This document shows, one piece after another, positions 10,406-21,313 of a stretch of 64,000 bases of DNA; positions within the stretch are counted from its first letter, which is position 1, and the number at the start of each line of letters is the position of its first letter. The position numbers and the translations under genes are program-made. The DNA is from Scolecobasidium constrictum UM 578 (Eukaryota; Ascomycota; Dothideomycetes; Venturiales; Sympoventuriaceae), in contig AZYM01000046.1 in assembly GCA_000611715.1 (NCBI GenBank), positions 186,001-250,000 on the forward strand. The letters are read 5' to 3'. A model generated the notes under the pieces. The model saw only the letters and a program-made list of their open reading frames with translations. It made no database searches and was not told where the DNA came from.

Positions 10406-13400
10406 ATGTCCGACTCAGACATGCAGCAGGGTGATGCGTACGATCCCACAAACCCTGGGGCCTATGATGAGCAGGACATGCTCTTAGAAGACGACGATGA
10501 CGACTATGATCCATCTAACATGCAGTTCCAGGATGCGCAGCAGGCTGATCCATCATCCAATGACAACGCGCAACAGCGAACGAGCTCCACCCAACCCGCA
10601 ACCTCGAAACAGCGAACAGTAGGCGGCTTCATCGAAGATGACGACGACGATGAAGACGCGCCAGCGGTAATCACGACTGGGCAAGAGAACGCGGCTGTGT
10701 CCGCTGCTGGACGCTCTGTGACGCAGACGCCAGTCAATGCTGCTACACCAGATATTTCAATAAGAAAGACTGCTACACCTGTTCCTGCAGCTGCCAATGC
10801 GCAATCGCAAAATCAGGCTCCATCGTCTTCGTCACCCACTGCCACTACTACCACTGGTGTTACTGTTCCAAGTATCAACATTAACAATGCCAACACGCCA
10901 TCTCAAAATGGTGCTGCTGCTGCGGCGGTGTCAGGTCCCACTCCTTCTCAGACTCCAACTCTTCCTCAGTCTGTTGCTCACTCTGCTCATGTACCACCTT
11001 CTGCTACTGCTGCTGTATCTTCGTCGTCTTCTTCTGTGCCTCTTCCAAAGGCTAGGTTGCCGCAAGATAGGGTGGGCATTCTTGAAGATCGTATTGCTGC
11101 CGATACGCGTGGTGATACTGACGCCTGGTTGAGCCTCATTGAAGAGTACAAGCAGCGCAACAAGATCGAGGAAGTTTACGAGACGTACGAACGATTCTTA
11201 AAGATCTTCCCGCAGGCAGTACGTTCTCTTGTCTTTTGGGGTAAAGGAGATACTAACGTGCTCCAGGGTGACCAATGGGCGTCCTACATCCAGACAATGA
11301 TGCAGAACGAGGACACCAAGAAGGCCGCCGCGGCATTCAATCAAGTGTTGCTCAAGGTGCCACACGTCAAGTGCTGGTCTCTGTATGTCGAGTACATTCG
11401 ACGTCTGAATCCGATCTCAGCAGATCCTGCATCCCAAGCACGGAATACCATTAATTCGGCGTTCGAATTCACCTTCCAGCATATTGGCCAAGATCCGGCT
11501 TCACTCCAGCTATGGCAGGACTACATTACCTTTGTCAAGACAATGCCTGGAAACATTTCAGGCGACGGATGGCAGGACAAGCAGAAGGTCGATGCTGTGC
11601 GCAAGGCGTACAGACAAGCTCTTTCTGTGCCGCTTCCAAATCTTCAGTCCATGTGGTCTGAGTATACCAATTTCGAAATCTCTGCTAGCAGAGTAAATGT
11701 CAGTAGTGCCTATCCTAGTTCTGCGTTTCCTCCTCTCCATTGCATTGATATCGTTCTGCTTCATGCGACTGTCTTCATGAATCTGACAAAGCTGACCACC
11801 TACTAGGGACGCAAGATGATGAATGAGCAGATGCCTGCCTATATGACGGCTAAGCAGGCCTACATCGCACTCGAGAACAAGATCCAATACCTCAGCCGCT
11901 CAACGCTACCCAGGTTTCCACCTCTGCCAGGATACGAAGGATTTGAGGAGTACCAGCAACAGTTGAAGCTGTGGCGCGACTGGGTCGAGTTTGAGAAAAC
12001 AGATCCCAACCAGCTCAAGGAAGAGAAACCAGACGGCTCGACTTTCAAAGCACGTGTCCTCTTCATCTACAAGGTCTCGCTCATGACTCTGCGCTTTGAG
12101 CCGCAGATGTGGTTTGATGCCGCGCAGTTCTGTCTGGACAATGATCTCACCGAAGACGGCGAGAAGCTGCTTGATCAGGGCCTCGATGCGAATCCGGAGA
12201 GCTGCCTGCTTGCCTTTGCGAAGGCAGATCGTACGGAGACGAAGACGGCTAGTGAGAGCGATCCTGCGGAACGGGGCAAGATTGTCCGACAGCCGTATAA
12301 CAAGCTCATTGATGCGCTGTATGAGCTGTTGAAGCAGACGAAGGACCGCTCAGAGAAGGCAGTCGCCGAGATACAAGAGCGATATGCGCAGGAAGAGCAA
12401 GGAGGAGAGCAGAGACAGGATGATAAGGGTTCGGGATCTGACGATGAGGAGAACCCCGACGATACGGAGGCGAAGAGCAAGGGTGCCAACTCGAGAAGAG
12501 ACGCCGAGATCAACGAGATCAAAGAGAGCTACAATGTGCAATTGCATGAATTGAAGCGGCTGATTACCACGGCATGGGTGGCGCTGATTCGCGCTATGCG
12601 CCGGATCCAGGGCAAGGGCAAGCCGGGCTCGAGTGACTTGCCTGGTTCACGAGGCATTCTCAGCGAGACGAGACGCAGAGGCAACATCACGAGTGATCTG
12701 TATATTCAGTGTGCTCTGACGGAGTGGTACTGCTACAAGGATCCGGCGGCGTTGCGATTGTTCGACAAGGGCATGACGCTGTACCCGACGGACGAGAACT
12801 TCGCGTTGGAATATATCAAGCATTTGATTGCGCAGTCTGATCTGACCAGTGAGTCGCTAATGTCTTGGTGGTCAAGTAGTGCCAACTAATATCAACCCAG
12901 ACGCCCGCACAGTCTTCGAGAAAGCCGTCAGCCGGCTCTCAGCCGACGCAAAACTCGTCCACAAAGCCAAACCCCTCTACTACTATTTCCACAATTTCGA
13001 GTCCAAGTACGGCGAGCTAGCGCAGATCCAGAAACTCGAGCAGCGCATGCGCGATCTCTTCCCTGAGGACCCATCACTGCAAGTCTTCGCCCACCGCTTC
13101 GAGTACGAGAACGCTCTGCAGAAGCGATTCGATCCCACCGCTGTGAGGGTCATCGTCAGTCCTGGGACGCAGCTGCGGGAGCCACTTGGTGGAGTTGTGG
13201 TGCCGAGTATCGAGCTTGCTGGTGCAGGAGGGTACCTCAATCCACCCGGTGTCCTGGGAACGAGCTCACCTAAGCGGCCATATGGTGCTGATGGCTCGCT
13301 TGACGGACCACCACGAAAGGTTGCGCGAGGCGAGTCACCACTCAAGGGCGCGGCAGGGCGTAGACTAGCCAACGCATCCCGAGGAGGCAACACGCCACTG

Positions 13401-13883
13401 CAAAGTGTAGTCACGCCCGCAACGGCATCCGGCCAATGGCCTGTCCCGCAGCACATCAACTTCCTGCTCTCTGTCTTGCCGCACGCACGGCACGCCGCAG
13501 GCCTAACACCGCAGCTCGACCCCTTCGCCCTCGTCAACGTCATGCGCGGCGTCAATCTGCAGCCGAACATCTGGGGGAGTGCGAATCTCCGCGCCGCCGG
13601 ACCGGGACTAATGGACTCGAGGTACCATCAGCCTGCTCCCACGCCGCAGATGCCGCCGATGCCTCTGCCGCCCCATCAGCAGGGAGGTCCGTTGCCGCCA
13701 CCGCCACATATCCGCATGCCGCCTATGGGCATCCCGATGCCGGGGCAGCCGGGCGCACCGCCACCGCCGGGACAGTTTGGGGCGCCACCGCCACAATTTG
13801 GGTACCCGCCTCCGCCGAGCACGCAGGGCTACCAGGGTTATGGGACGCCGGTTAATGGTATGTATGATCCTCATTATTGGTGA
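10406..13883 (+). CDS. RNA14: mRNA 3'-end processing factor Rna14 (CstF-77 family)
   Basis: The exons join as 10406..11218, 11267..11698, 11807..12848 and 12901..13883, giving 1089 residues. An acidic, Ser/Thr/Gln-rich N-terminus (about 1-210) precedes HAT repeats that begin near RVGILEDRIAADTRGDTDAWLSL and continue through VYETYERFLKIFP, ANARTVFEK-type repeats and the conserved region near LYYYFHNFESKYG. The Pro-rich tail contains a conserved-looking segment, VVTPATASGQWPVPQHINFLLS. Rna14 is a core subunit of cleavage factor IA and bridges Rna15 and Pcf11 in polyadenylation. The intron 11219..11266 is 48 bp and in frame, with a CTAAC-type branch site, so it is taken as spliced. A GT at 13858 could splice to 14293 and replace the last nine residues (see findings). 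Confidence 0.9.
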
Positions 13884-13887
13884 AATT

Positions 13888-14204
13888 GAGGGGAGATGGG
13901 GGATTTGTACATATTATCTGGGATTGCGTGTGTGCGATCCTGGTGGATGTGTGCTTTGATCCCGGAGATGGGTTGGGAAAAAGGAAATCGTGAGACATGG
14001 AATGGGAGTTCTGAACACATTATGTGAGATTGCGTGCGCGTGATCTTGGTTGATGTGTTCTGTGCTCCCAGACTGCGATGAGAATCGGACTTTCTTGATG
14101 CTATTGAATGGGAGATTCGAAGACACTATCCCGATTTGCGTGAGGGCAATCTTGATAGATGTCTGCTCTGATCCCAGGAATGGACGGCGTCAAGAAGGGA
14201 TTTC
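13888..14204 (+). repeat. Three diverged tandem repeats of about 106 bp
   Basis: Units anchored on GATTGCG or GATTTGCG begin their conserved core at 13922, 14028 and 14133 (periods 106 and 105). Each core runs GATT(T)GCGTG, then a GATC or AATC word, GATGTGT or GATGTCT, and a (GAT/TGC)CCC word. The units start just after the RNA14 stop codon and have no open frame of their own. Confidence 0.7.
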
Positions 14205-14292
14205 ATACTTTTCCTTATTGTCATACAAGAACGCAATTATGTATCTCTCCCATCCAGATGTGAACATGAGCTGACACGACTCCCTGGAATAG

Positions 14293-14321
14293 CACCGTAC
14301 CCGCCGCCGCAGTATCGATAG
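14293..14321 (+). other. Possible alternative last exon of RNA14
   Basis: An AG at 14291-14292 is followed by a 29-nt frame that, joined in phase to a GTATGT donor after 13857, encodes N-A-P-Y-P-P-P-Q-Y-R and stops. This continues the Pro/Tyr-rich tail more naturally than the unspliced end, but no transcript evidence is available. Confidence 0.4.
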
Positions 14322-14710
14322 CCTGTCTTGCCGTCATGTCCGCGATAACATTCTATTTCCCTAAGGGCGCTGAAGCGTGGCAGAGGACTGGGAGCTTAGT
14401 GAACTTGATCCCGAAATGCGATGGCGAAAATCAAGTTTGCGGGTGGCACGATCCTAGACGAGCTGCACCGAGAAGACGCCGTCGAGCCCAATCTTGGAGG
14501 ACGATAGACCTGGAAGTTGGGCTAGGCCGGCCGCGAGATTAATTGTACAATACACACTGCATTTTTGGCGTTGTTCGAAGTCTCAAATTAGGCATCCTGG
14601 GTTCGGGGGCTGTCGGCAATGGTCTCAGACAACGCACTCCACACCGCGCCTTACTCCATTGGGATTCCATGAGGACGTAAAAATCTGGGGTACATGATGG
14701 AGTGGTGAAG

Positions 14711-14717
14711 TATAATA
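14711..14717 (+). promoter_or_regulatory. TATA-like box of the GH43-like gene
   Basis: TATAATA lies 81 bp upstream of the ATG at 14798, a plausible spacing for a fungal core promoter. Confidence 0.35.
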
Positions 14718-14797
14718 AAGGCTGTCCATTGCCTTGAAGCATTCGTCAAGCAATCAAAATTCTGAATTCATCTGCGCAGTCGTCTGACTTCAATAGC

Positions 14798-15819
14798 ATG
14801 AGGTTCTTCTCCTTTAGTGTTCTGCCTCTTGTTGGCACACTTTTGGCATCTTGTGCCAGTGCTGCTGTTCTTCCTCCACCTGCGGGATGGCCCTTCTTCA
14901 CTTACCAGGGAGTTCTGACCGATGACCTTATCTATAATCAGACTGGCGAGTATGTGTTCCCCGTACCATCTTATGGTTATGTACCAATGCTGACATGCAT
15001 TACAGATTCATCTTCCCCAGTGTGTTCCAAGCCGGGCTCTACCTGAAGAACCCTCTCGCAAACTGGTACCTCTACTACGCGCCGCATGAGAATCCAGGTG
15101 GCATCTGTCTCATGTACGCCGACAACATCGAAGGACCATGGACTGAGTACGCGTCGAACCCCGTGATCTCGAACGTCTGGCCCGGCAAGTACAGCGTGCC
15201 GCACGTGTCATCTCCAGACGCAAAATGGAACACGCAGTCCAAGAAGCTCTTTGTGTATTTCCACGGCACGAACTCTGAGACTCGCTGGGCCGAGACACTT
15301 GATGGTGTGACTTTCACGTACGGAGGCGTTGCTGTCACGAATGCGATGGGCGGTCCGAATGTGACGGAGACTAGCTACGCACGTGTCTTCACGCATCGCA
15401 ATCCAGCCTCTGGGTACAACTACGGCATGTTCTACATGGGCAACGAAAAGGACAACAAACGCCGCATCCGTCTGGCCGAGTCAGTAGATGGCAAGGCCTG
15501 GACTGTCGATCCCGCGTATGTGGTCTCGCCTGGCGCAGAGGAGCAGGGTAATGTCTCCGGAGGTAGTCTGTGGGAATGGAACGGGCAGCTGTACGTCATC
15601 TATCATGCAAGCAGCGGGAAGAGCTACGCGAGGACTATCGACAGCACGCTGAGGAACGTGGGAACCACGCCGATTCTGCTGCATAAGGCGAGTGGAGTTG
15701 GTGAGGATGTCGGGAGAGTCGCCAGTCCAGAGGTTGTGACAAAGGATGGGAAGACTTACTTGTTCTATGAGTCTGGTGCAAGGTTGAAGGCGTCGATTGC
15801 TTGGGCGAAGGCGGCTTAG
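14798..15819 (+). CDS. Secreted GH43-like five-bladed beta-propeller hydrolase
   Basis: Two exons, 14798..14949 and 15006..15819, give 321 residues. A signal peptide (about 1-22, ending near CASAA) is followed by blade-like repeats: ANWYLYYAPHENPGG, KKLFVYFHGTN, YNYGMFYMGNEKD, RIRLAESVDGKAW, GQLYVIYHASSGKSYAR and KTYLFYESGA. This W-Y-L-Y-Y / ...D-G..W rhythm is typical of GH43/GH62/GH68-type propellers acting on plant or fungal polysaccharides. Catalytic acids cannot be assigned by eye, so substrate and family number stay open. Asn-Val-Thr and Asn-Val-Ser sequons suggest glycosylation. Its position next to an oxidoreductase, a regulator and a sugar porter suggests carbohydrate use. Confidence 0.75.
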
Positions 15820-16211
15820 GTCGTTGGCGTGCACGACAAGGTGGTGGTGTATTTTCTCTTCTCCTCGGCCAACTTCGCACCGGTGGCTTCAACATCTTCA
15901 TTGATTTATATCTCGTCTTCAAAATACATCACGTTATCATCAACTTGTAGGAACGTTACATTCAAGCCGTTTGCGAGACAATTTGAAGGCTTAAAATCCC
16001 ACCAATCATTTCTAGGGTCGCCATGAAGAGTCGAAAAACTCAGACGATTTCGCAGCGCTTCGCTAGAGCTCGAAAGATTATTGAGGTGATCAAACATGTC
16101 TGAAAATAGGTTGAGGTTCTGAAGATCCAATCAAGATGGCAATAATACGCTGCAATTTCTAGAATGCAAAACATGAGCTAGTCTGTCGACCACTTCAGAT
16201 TTCAGATCAGG
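15820..16211. other. Convergent 3' flanks, nothing recognised
   Basis: The GH43-like gene and the FAD oxidoreductase gene end toward each other here. No coding signal or repeat is apparent. Confidence 0.5.
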
Positions 16212-17948
16212 CTAATATCCCGAGATGTCTGGCCATTCCGTCTCAACACCTTCCTCAACGATGATCTTCTCGAACTCCTTGAAAAGCTCTGGTTTTCCCT
16301 GAACCTGATGAGGCGACAATCCAGTGTCTAAGCAGTGAGCAGCCAACAAACCAGCCACTTCGCCGATGTTCCACTCAACAGGATGCAATCTGTAGCAGCC
16401 GTTCGTAATGTGCGTTGTGCCGATATTTTTGCAACCTGCCAGCAAATTGGGCCGGCTCGGTGTCTCAGGGATCAATGCTCCGAGTGGAATCTGGAAAGGA
16501 CAACATGCAATATCAAGGTAATTGTCGCCGCCAGTGGATGGGTGAAGATCGATGCGGTACATGCCGACTCCCACGCTATCTGGATAACGCTTCGCTCCCT
16601 CGCTGCCCCGAATAGCAAGAGAGAGATCTTGCTCTACGACCGTAGTGACTGCCTTCATGCGCCGAGATTCACGAATATAAGGTGCCATTGCAAGTCCATG
16701 CTCCGTGCCAGTAATGTCGCCTCGCAGACGCAGGCCTGGGTAGCCTTTGCCTCTCCCATCGGCGCGTGGGCATTCGGTCTGCAGATAGTACAACATGCTG
16801 TAAGACAAGGAGGCAGCTTCGGCTAGACGTCTTTCGAAGTCGTGTGGCGGAACATCGATCATCGGCTGTTCAAAGTAGTCAATCATCGGCCAGTTGACCA
16901 GACAAATATCAGACTCATAGGCACCGGGTATGAAGTTGTCTTTGGCAGCGATCCGTCGGAAGGTCCACAAATTCATGTCGCCGCCGGACTTGCGTTGATC
17001 GGCACAAACAAGTCTTGGATCGTCATTGGGATTTGGAGTGAACTCGCGCTCAACGATCTCAAGCGTTCGTGGATGAGGTGCTTTGAGACTCAGCAGAGGC
17101 GCACCCCAGAAATCAGGATGGCGCTTCCGCCAGAACTGGTAGTTTGGTGGCTCCGGAATGGTGTTATCTGCGCCTTCTGTATGATCAACGGCGAAGCAGA
17201 TGGAAACGGCTTGAGAGTTAAGTGGTTGTGCTTCTTCAGGCGCGCTCGGTTCACCGGTGTCTTTGCGAGACTCGAAGCCAGTCACGTAGGGTGTGTTGCT
17301 CATGGGGAGCAGATCTCCAAGCTCAGTGGCGTCGATCACATACGCGGCTTCTGTGGTGAATTGGCCCCGGCCGTCGAGATCTTGGAAGCGCACGCTGTGT
17401 ATCCCTCCGTGTTCATCCATGTCGCAGGAGATTGGTTTTGTTCGCTTCTTGATGACAAGTTTGCCGCTACCAACGTACGGCATGAGCATGCTGTCGATGA
17501 CTGAGACTGCAACACGAGGCTCGTGGCACAGCTTGCTGACATGACCGGCTCCAGGGTTGAGCTGCGGTCTTCGTTTCGCTTCATCGGTCAAAGGGTAGTT
17601 TGCTCGATAGTACTGGCGGATTCCATCTCGAAGAGCTCGGTATGAGCGAGTGATGCCAAATTGCTCGACCCAACAATGCTCATCAGGAGGCACCGCTTGA
17701 CTAGTGAGCTGACCACCAAGCCACTGGTACTCCTCGGTCATGAAGACGCGCCTGCCTCTTCGAAGCGCGCCGAGCGCGGCAGCTACTCCGCCCAAGCCAC
17801 CTCCAACCACGAGGACATCGGTAGAGAAGTTCCTAGACTTGGCTGCTAGCCCGACGTTTTCCCAAGTCGTATATACTGGGTTGATGCCGTTCATCGGCGC
17901 ATCTTCGACGAGAATTTCGGGCTCCGTGGGGAGGATAGCGTCTCCCAT
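16212..17948 (-). CDS. FAD-dependent oxidoreductase (FAD_oxidored family)
   Basis: A single exon of 578 residues. The first in-frame ATG is at 17948. The dinucleotide-binding motif VVGGGLGGVAAALGALRRG (about residues 46-64) is followed by EEYQWLGGQLTSQ, a substrate-side pattern of the FAD_oxidored (PF12831) family. The C-terminal block NLLAGCKNIGTTHITNG and the WNIGEVAGLLAA helix close the FAD site, as in that family. Reported bacterial relatives often sit in sugar-utilisation loci; the substrate is unknown here. There is no signal peptide or membrane segment, so a cytosolic location is likely. It diverges from the Zn2Cys6 gene at 18698, and their shared 749-bp promoter region carries the TCCCCGA motif four times. 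Confidence 0.82.
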   Translation of the reverse strand: MGDAILPTEPEILVEDAPMNGINPVYTTWENVGLAAKSRNFSTDVLVVGGGLGGVAAALGALRRGRRVFMTEEYQWLGGQLTSQAVPPDEHCWVEQFGITRSYRALRDGIRQYYRANYPLTDEAKRRPQLNPGAGHVSKLCHEPRVAVSVIDSMLMPYVGSGKLVIKKRTKPISCDMDEHGGIHSVRFQDLDGRGQFTTEAAYVIDATELGDLLPMSNTPYVTGFESRKDTGEPSAPEEAQPLNSQAVSICFAVDHTEGADNTIPEPPNYQFWRKRHPDFWGAPLLSLKAPHPRTLEIVEREFTPNPNDDPRLVCADQRKSGGDMNLWTFRRIAAKDNFIPGAYESDICLVNWPMIDYFEQPMIDVPPHDFERRLAEAASLSYSMLYYLQTECPRADGRGKGYPGLRLRGDITGTEHGLAMAPYIRESRRMKAVTTVVEQDLSLAIRGSEGAKRYPDSVGVGMYRIDLHPSTGGDNYLDIACCPFQIPLGALIPETPSRPNLLAGCKNIGTTHITNGCYRLHPVEWNIGEVAGLLAAHCLDTGLSPHQVQGKPELFKEFEKIIVEEGVETEWPDISGY

Positions 17949-18124
17949 GTTAGCTGGAATGACGACAACGATGAAGCGAGATTGCAAATGAAGTGGTGAC
18001 AATTGAAAGTCTGTTTGACGCTGCCGTGATATTAGATGAACATTTGTCAAGTGGGCTACCTATTCTTTTCAAGCATTCATGTGGCGCGAGAGCGCTACTC
18101 GTAAGCCTTGTCCATCGTGCCGAT

Positions 18125-18137
18125 ACTCCCCGAATCC
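18125..18137 (+). promoter_or_regulatory. TCCCCGAA motif, copy 1
   Basis: Reads ACTCCCCGAATCC. One of six copies in the two intergenic regions flanking the zinc-cluster gene at 18698. The binding factor is unknown. Confidence 0.4.
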
Positions 18138-18235
18138 AAGCTCGTACGGACTTTCAATGCATGTAGAGAGCAGTCCATATTGTTCACAGATGGTTTGACG
18201 CTCAAGACCGATGAGTTGATGCACGTTTGGTGAAC

Positions 18236-18248
18236 TTCTCCCCGATCC
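18236..18248 (+). promoter_or_regulatory. TCCCCGA motif, copy 2
   Basis: Reads TTCTCCCCGATCC, in the same divergent promoter region. Confidence 0.35.
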
Positions 18249-18508
18249 TTGGACGAGTTTAGATATGAGGCCTGAGGCACCAAGGCCGCGAGTTGACCTT
18301 GCCCGCCGCTCCGTGTTTCCAGCCAGTTCGACTTCGACATCTCACAGCCATGCACCAGCCTCCCCGGCGGATGGCTTCAGGACTGGCCTAAATGTTTCGC
18401 ATGTCTATAGACGAACTATGTCGCCAGACCGCTCAGTCCTCATGGATCGACTGGGGTAAGCGAAGCTATTGAACAGATGAGAGCGACAGGGGACGGGACC
18501 GGAGCAAG

Positions 18509-18523
18509 GTTCGGGGACTGTCG
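18509..18523 (-). promoter_or_regulatory. TCCCCGAA motif, copy 3 (inverse)
   Basis: On the minus strand it reads CGACAGTCCCCGAAC. The first 14 bases match copy 6 at 21060-21073 exactly. Confidence 0.45.
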
Positions 18524-18623
18524 CATTTCATACCGAGGCTGCATCACGCGAACTACTCCACCAGGTGTTGAAGCTGCATAACCTTCGTACATGGACCGAA
18601 AGTGTCAACGACCGGATTGCTCA

Positions 18624-18638
18624 CATTCTCCCCGAATC
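18624..18638 (+). promoter_or_regulatory. TCCCCGAA motif, copy 4
   Basis: Reads CATTCTCCCCGAATC, about 60-75 bp upstream of the ATG at 18698. Confidence 0.4.
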
Positions 18639-18697
18639 AAAGACCCGCTCTATGAAGCTTTTCCTCCCTCGAACTCCACTTGCCAGATTTGATTTCA

Positions 18698-20772
18698 ATG
18701 GACTCAGGACAACCTCATGATCCGTCCTTTGAGGATCTGGAATCGAGAAAGCGGCCAAGGACTAAGATCTCGGACCCTCGGTATCCACGGAAAAGAAGTC
18801 TGAAAGCATGCCATGTGTGCAGAGCGAGGAAGACCAAGTGTGACAATGTCCGACCAGCATGCGGCTTCTGCGCCTCGATCAATATCACGTGCTCGTATGG
18901 TGAGAGTGAGAAAGACCATTCCTCGTGGGTCTCTCCCAGTGTCTCTTGTATGTGGAAAGTGCTGATCCAAGGTCGCCAGTTTCGATCCTGCCACCCTAGA
19001 GATTCTTCGACAACTGAGCCAGGTCATTAGCTCTCAGGAAGACTTGCTGCATGCGGTCCAGTCCCTTCCGGCAGTACAGGTCAATACAGCAGGCGGGAAC
19101 CTCGCGTTGAACTCAGAAGATTATGGTCCAGTTCGTGATATTGCGGACACTCATTTATGGAACAACAATGAGAATATCCCGCAGCAAACCCAACTATCAG
19201 ATTACGAGTGGCTGGCCACGCGTCCTGGATCGACTGCAACCTCTCCTGCAGCGTCGACCGGAGTAGCTGCAGTTCAGTGGCTAGACCTGTTAACCAGAGA
19301 TGCTTATGGTGAAGTCCAAGGACATGAGCCTCAAACGCTCGAAGGAGGATACCTAGACCCTTTCAATGGACATGACGAGCATGCCACTACTCCACTACAG
19401 TATGCTACCAAGATCATTGATGACCAGCCTCCAGAACAGCCTGCCTTAGATGTAGATCGCGGTGAAGAGGCTCTATGGCAAGCATCTCAGAGTATTGTGT
19501 TGCTTGATCACGAGCAGAGATCGTTCGCGAATTTTCTGCATCGCATATGTTCATGGGTACGCTTCTTCGCGTTCTACGTAAAAGGTGACTCTGACAAAAG
19601 ATGACGACAGCTCGACCTTTTTGACACCGCTTGCAAGTTCTCGACAATTGTGCCACGGCTTGCTACCAGAAATGCAGGTCTTCTGAATGCCATATTGGCC
19701 CTTTCAGGCTATCACCAATCTCTCGACGAGGACGTCCCCCCGGATAAGCGCACAGACCAGAATAGTGCTCTGCAATACTACTATCAGACTCTTCACTATG
19801 TGCAAAAAGCCATGCGCTACTCGACATACCGAAACAGTCTGGAGCTGATGGCCACAACTCTCATAATCTCGACTTACGAGATGTTGCGCGGCTCCCGCAG
19901 AGACTGGCAGCAGCATCTCCAAGGCGTCTTCTGGATTCTTCGGTCACGTCAAATCGAGGTCGAAGCTTCTAGCCTGGAAAGCACGACTTGGTGGGCATGG
20001 CTACGGCAAGACATCTGGGCTGCTTTCCGCGAAAAGAGGCGGACATATAGTACTTGGGTGCCGAAGAAGGCGTATACCGAGCTCAGTAGCCATGAGATCG
20101 CTTCGCGTGCTGTGTGGATCCTCGCGCAAGTTGTGAACTTTTGCGCTGTAAGTCCCAGCACAGAGGAGACCGAGGGCACTTTCGCGTGGAGACTAGGCTG
20201 GGCGAAGGCCTTGCGGCGACTACTCCACGAGTGGGAAGCCAATCTGACGGTTGAGTTTACAGAGATGCACAACAATGCGCAGCAGGAGGATCAGGTCTTT
20301 CGGCCCCGATTTATGCATCCTCAGTCCTTTGGTAAATTTTCGCCGAACTTGCTGCCTGGACGTCGACTAATCCACATCTCAGGACTGGCAATGCAGTTTC
20401 ACCACGTCTCAAAAATTCTCGTCTGTGCACACGAGCCTACTCATGGCACGATCGAAAATTTCATAGCACGTCAGAAGACTATCCAGGAGAGCACAGAGGT
20501 CGTTTGCGGCATTGCCTGCACTATCACAGAGGAGGCACTGAGCATGCCGTCTTCCCAGTGCCTTTTCATGGGTATGCTCACGAGCACCACCGAGCGGCGC
20601 ATGCGCTAACAACTGACTTATAGCCGGTATGTTCGTTCATAACACTCGACAGCAGAAGCGTGTGCTCGAATTACTTGATGAGTGCCGGACCCGCAGTGGA
20701 TGTGTGATACCTTCTCTTTGCTCCGAGTTGGAGGAGATTTGGGCCAGATGTGATGATTCCTCGGGGAGTTGA
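18698..20772 (+). CDS. Zn(II)2Cys6 transcription factor, putative cluster regulator
   Basis: The exons join as 18698..18924, 18980..19556, 19611..20571 and 20624..20772, giving 637 residues. The zinc cluster (about residues 37-65) reads KACHVCRARKTKCDNVRPACGFC with a final Cys in INITC; all six ligands are present. The rest matches the fungal transcription factor superfamily architecture used by many sugar and secondary-metabolite regulators: a central helical region (LLNAILALSGYHQSL, ELMATTLIISTYEMLRGS, WWAWLRQDIWAAF) and the C-terminal MAGMFVHNTRQQKRVLELL. The start is the first ATG with a full basic N-terminus. It lies between an FAD oxidoreductase (divergent) and a sugar porter (downstream), and likely regulates one or both; this is inference. 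Confidence 0.85.
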
Positions 20773-21006
20773 GCGATGGAGCAAGAGTGCAGCAGTTGAG
20801 TTCTAGACTTAGATTGAAATTGACATATTCGAGCTTGGTCCTCCAGCCGTTTTGCTCTGATTCTACTCGATGTTCTCTCAATACGCCAAAGACCAACAAG
20901 AACCGATACAGAGAATATGCCAGGTCCATCGCAACGCAATGCATCCGGAAAATGTGTGCACTCTCGGCTGATAGCGTCCGAACTTTCGCTCACAATATGA
21001 CCAAAA

Positions 21007-21022
21007 GCGACACTCCCCGACC
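21007..21022 (+). promoter_or_regulatory. TCCCCGA motif, copy 5
   Basis: Reads GCGACACTCCCCGACC, about 290 bp upstream of the transporter ATG. Confidence 0.4.
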
Positions 21023-21058
21023 AGAATTCCAAGCGAGCAGAATGGCGTGGTGCGCTTG

Positions 21059-21073
21059 CCGACAGTCCCCGAA
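21059..21073 (+). promoter_or_regulatory. TCCCCGAA motif, copy 6
   Basis: Reads CCGACAGTCCCCGAA, matching copy 3 over the shared CGACAGTCCCCGAA core although it lies some 2.5 kb away and in the opposite orientation. Confidence 0.45.
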
Positions 21074-21313
21074 GCTTCGCTTACCCCAGATTTTCTTCCC
21101 CACGTCCACCTCTACCGCTTCCAAAGTCGTCCCGATCAAGCGATAATTGACTCTGGATCAGGTCTACATGCTTCAATACTTATATGATGATGGAGTCCCT
21201 CAGTTTTCAGGATAGATCATCGGGCTTCAGTGTGCCTTCTCGGACCAGAGCAATTGATTGAGCAATATACTACATCCATCAGTTGAATCTTGTGCGGGAC
21301 CGACACAACAGTC

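Larger units (their letters stand above)
14205..14797. other. RNA14 3' flank and promoter of the GH43-like gene
   Basis: Contains a possible alternative terminal exon of RNA14 at 14293..14321 and a TATA-like site at 14711..14717. Nothing else is recognisable. Confidence 0.4.
17949..18697. promoter_or_regulatory. Divergent promoter region with four TCCCCGA-type sites
   Basis: The region separates the FAD oxidoreductase start (17948, minus) from the zinc-cluster gene start (18698, plus). TCCCCGA or its complement occurs at about 18127-18133, 18239-18245, 18511-18517 and 18629-18635. The flanks are also similar (for example ACTCCCCGAATCC and TTCTCCCCGAATC). Confidence 0.5.
20773..21313. promoter_or_regulatory. 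Intergenic region upstream of the sugar porter, two TCCCCGA sites
   Basis: The 541 bp between the regulator stop and the transporter start hold TCCCCGA at about 21014-21020 and 21065-21071. No coding signal is apparent. Confidence 0.45.
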
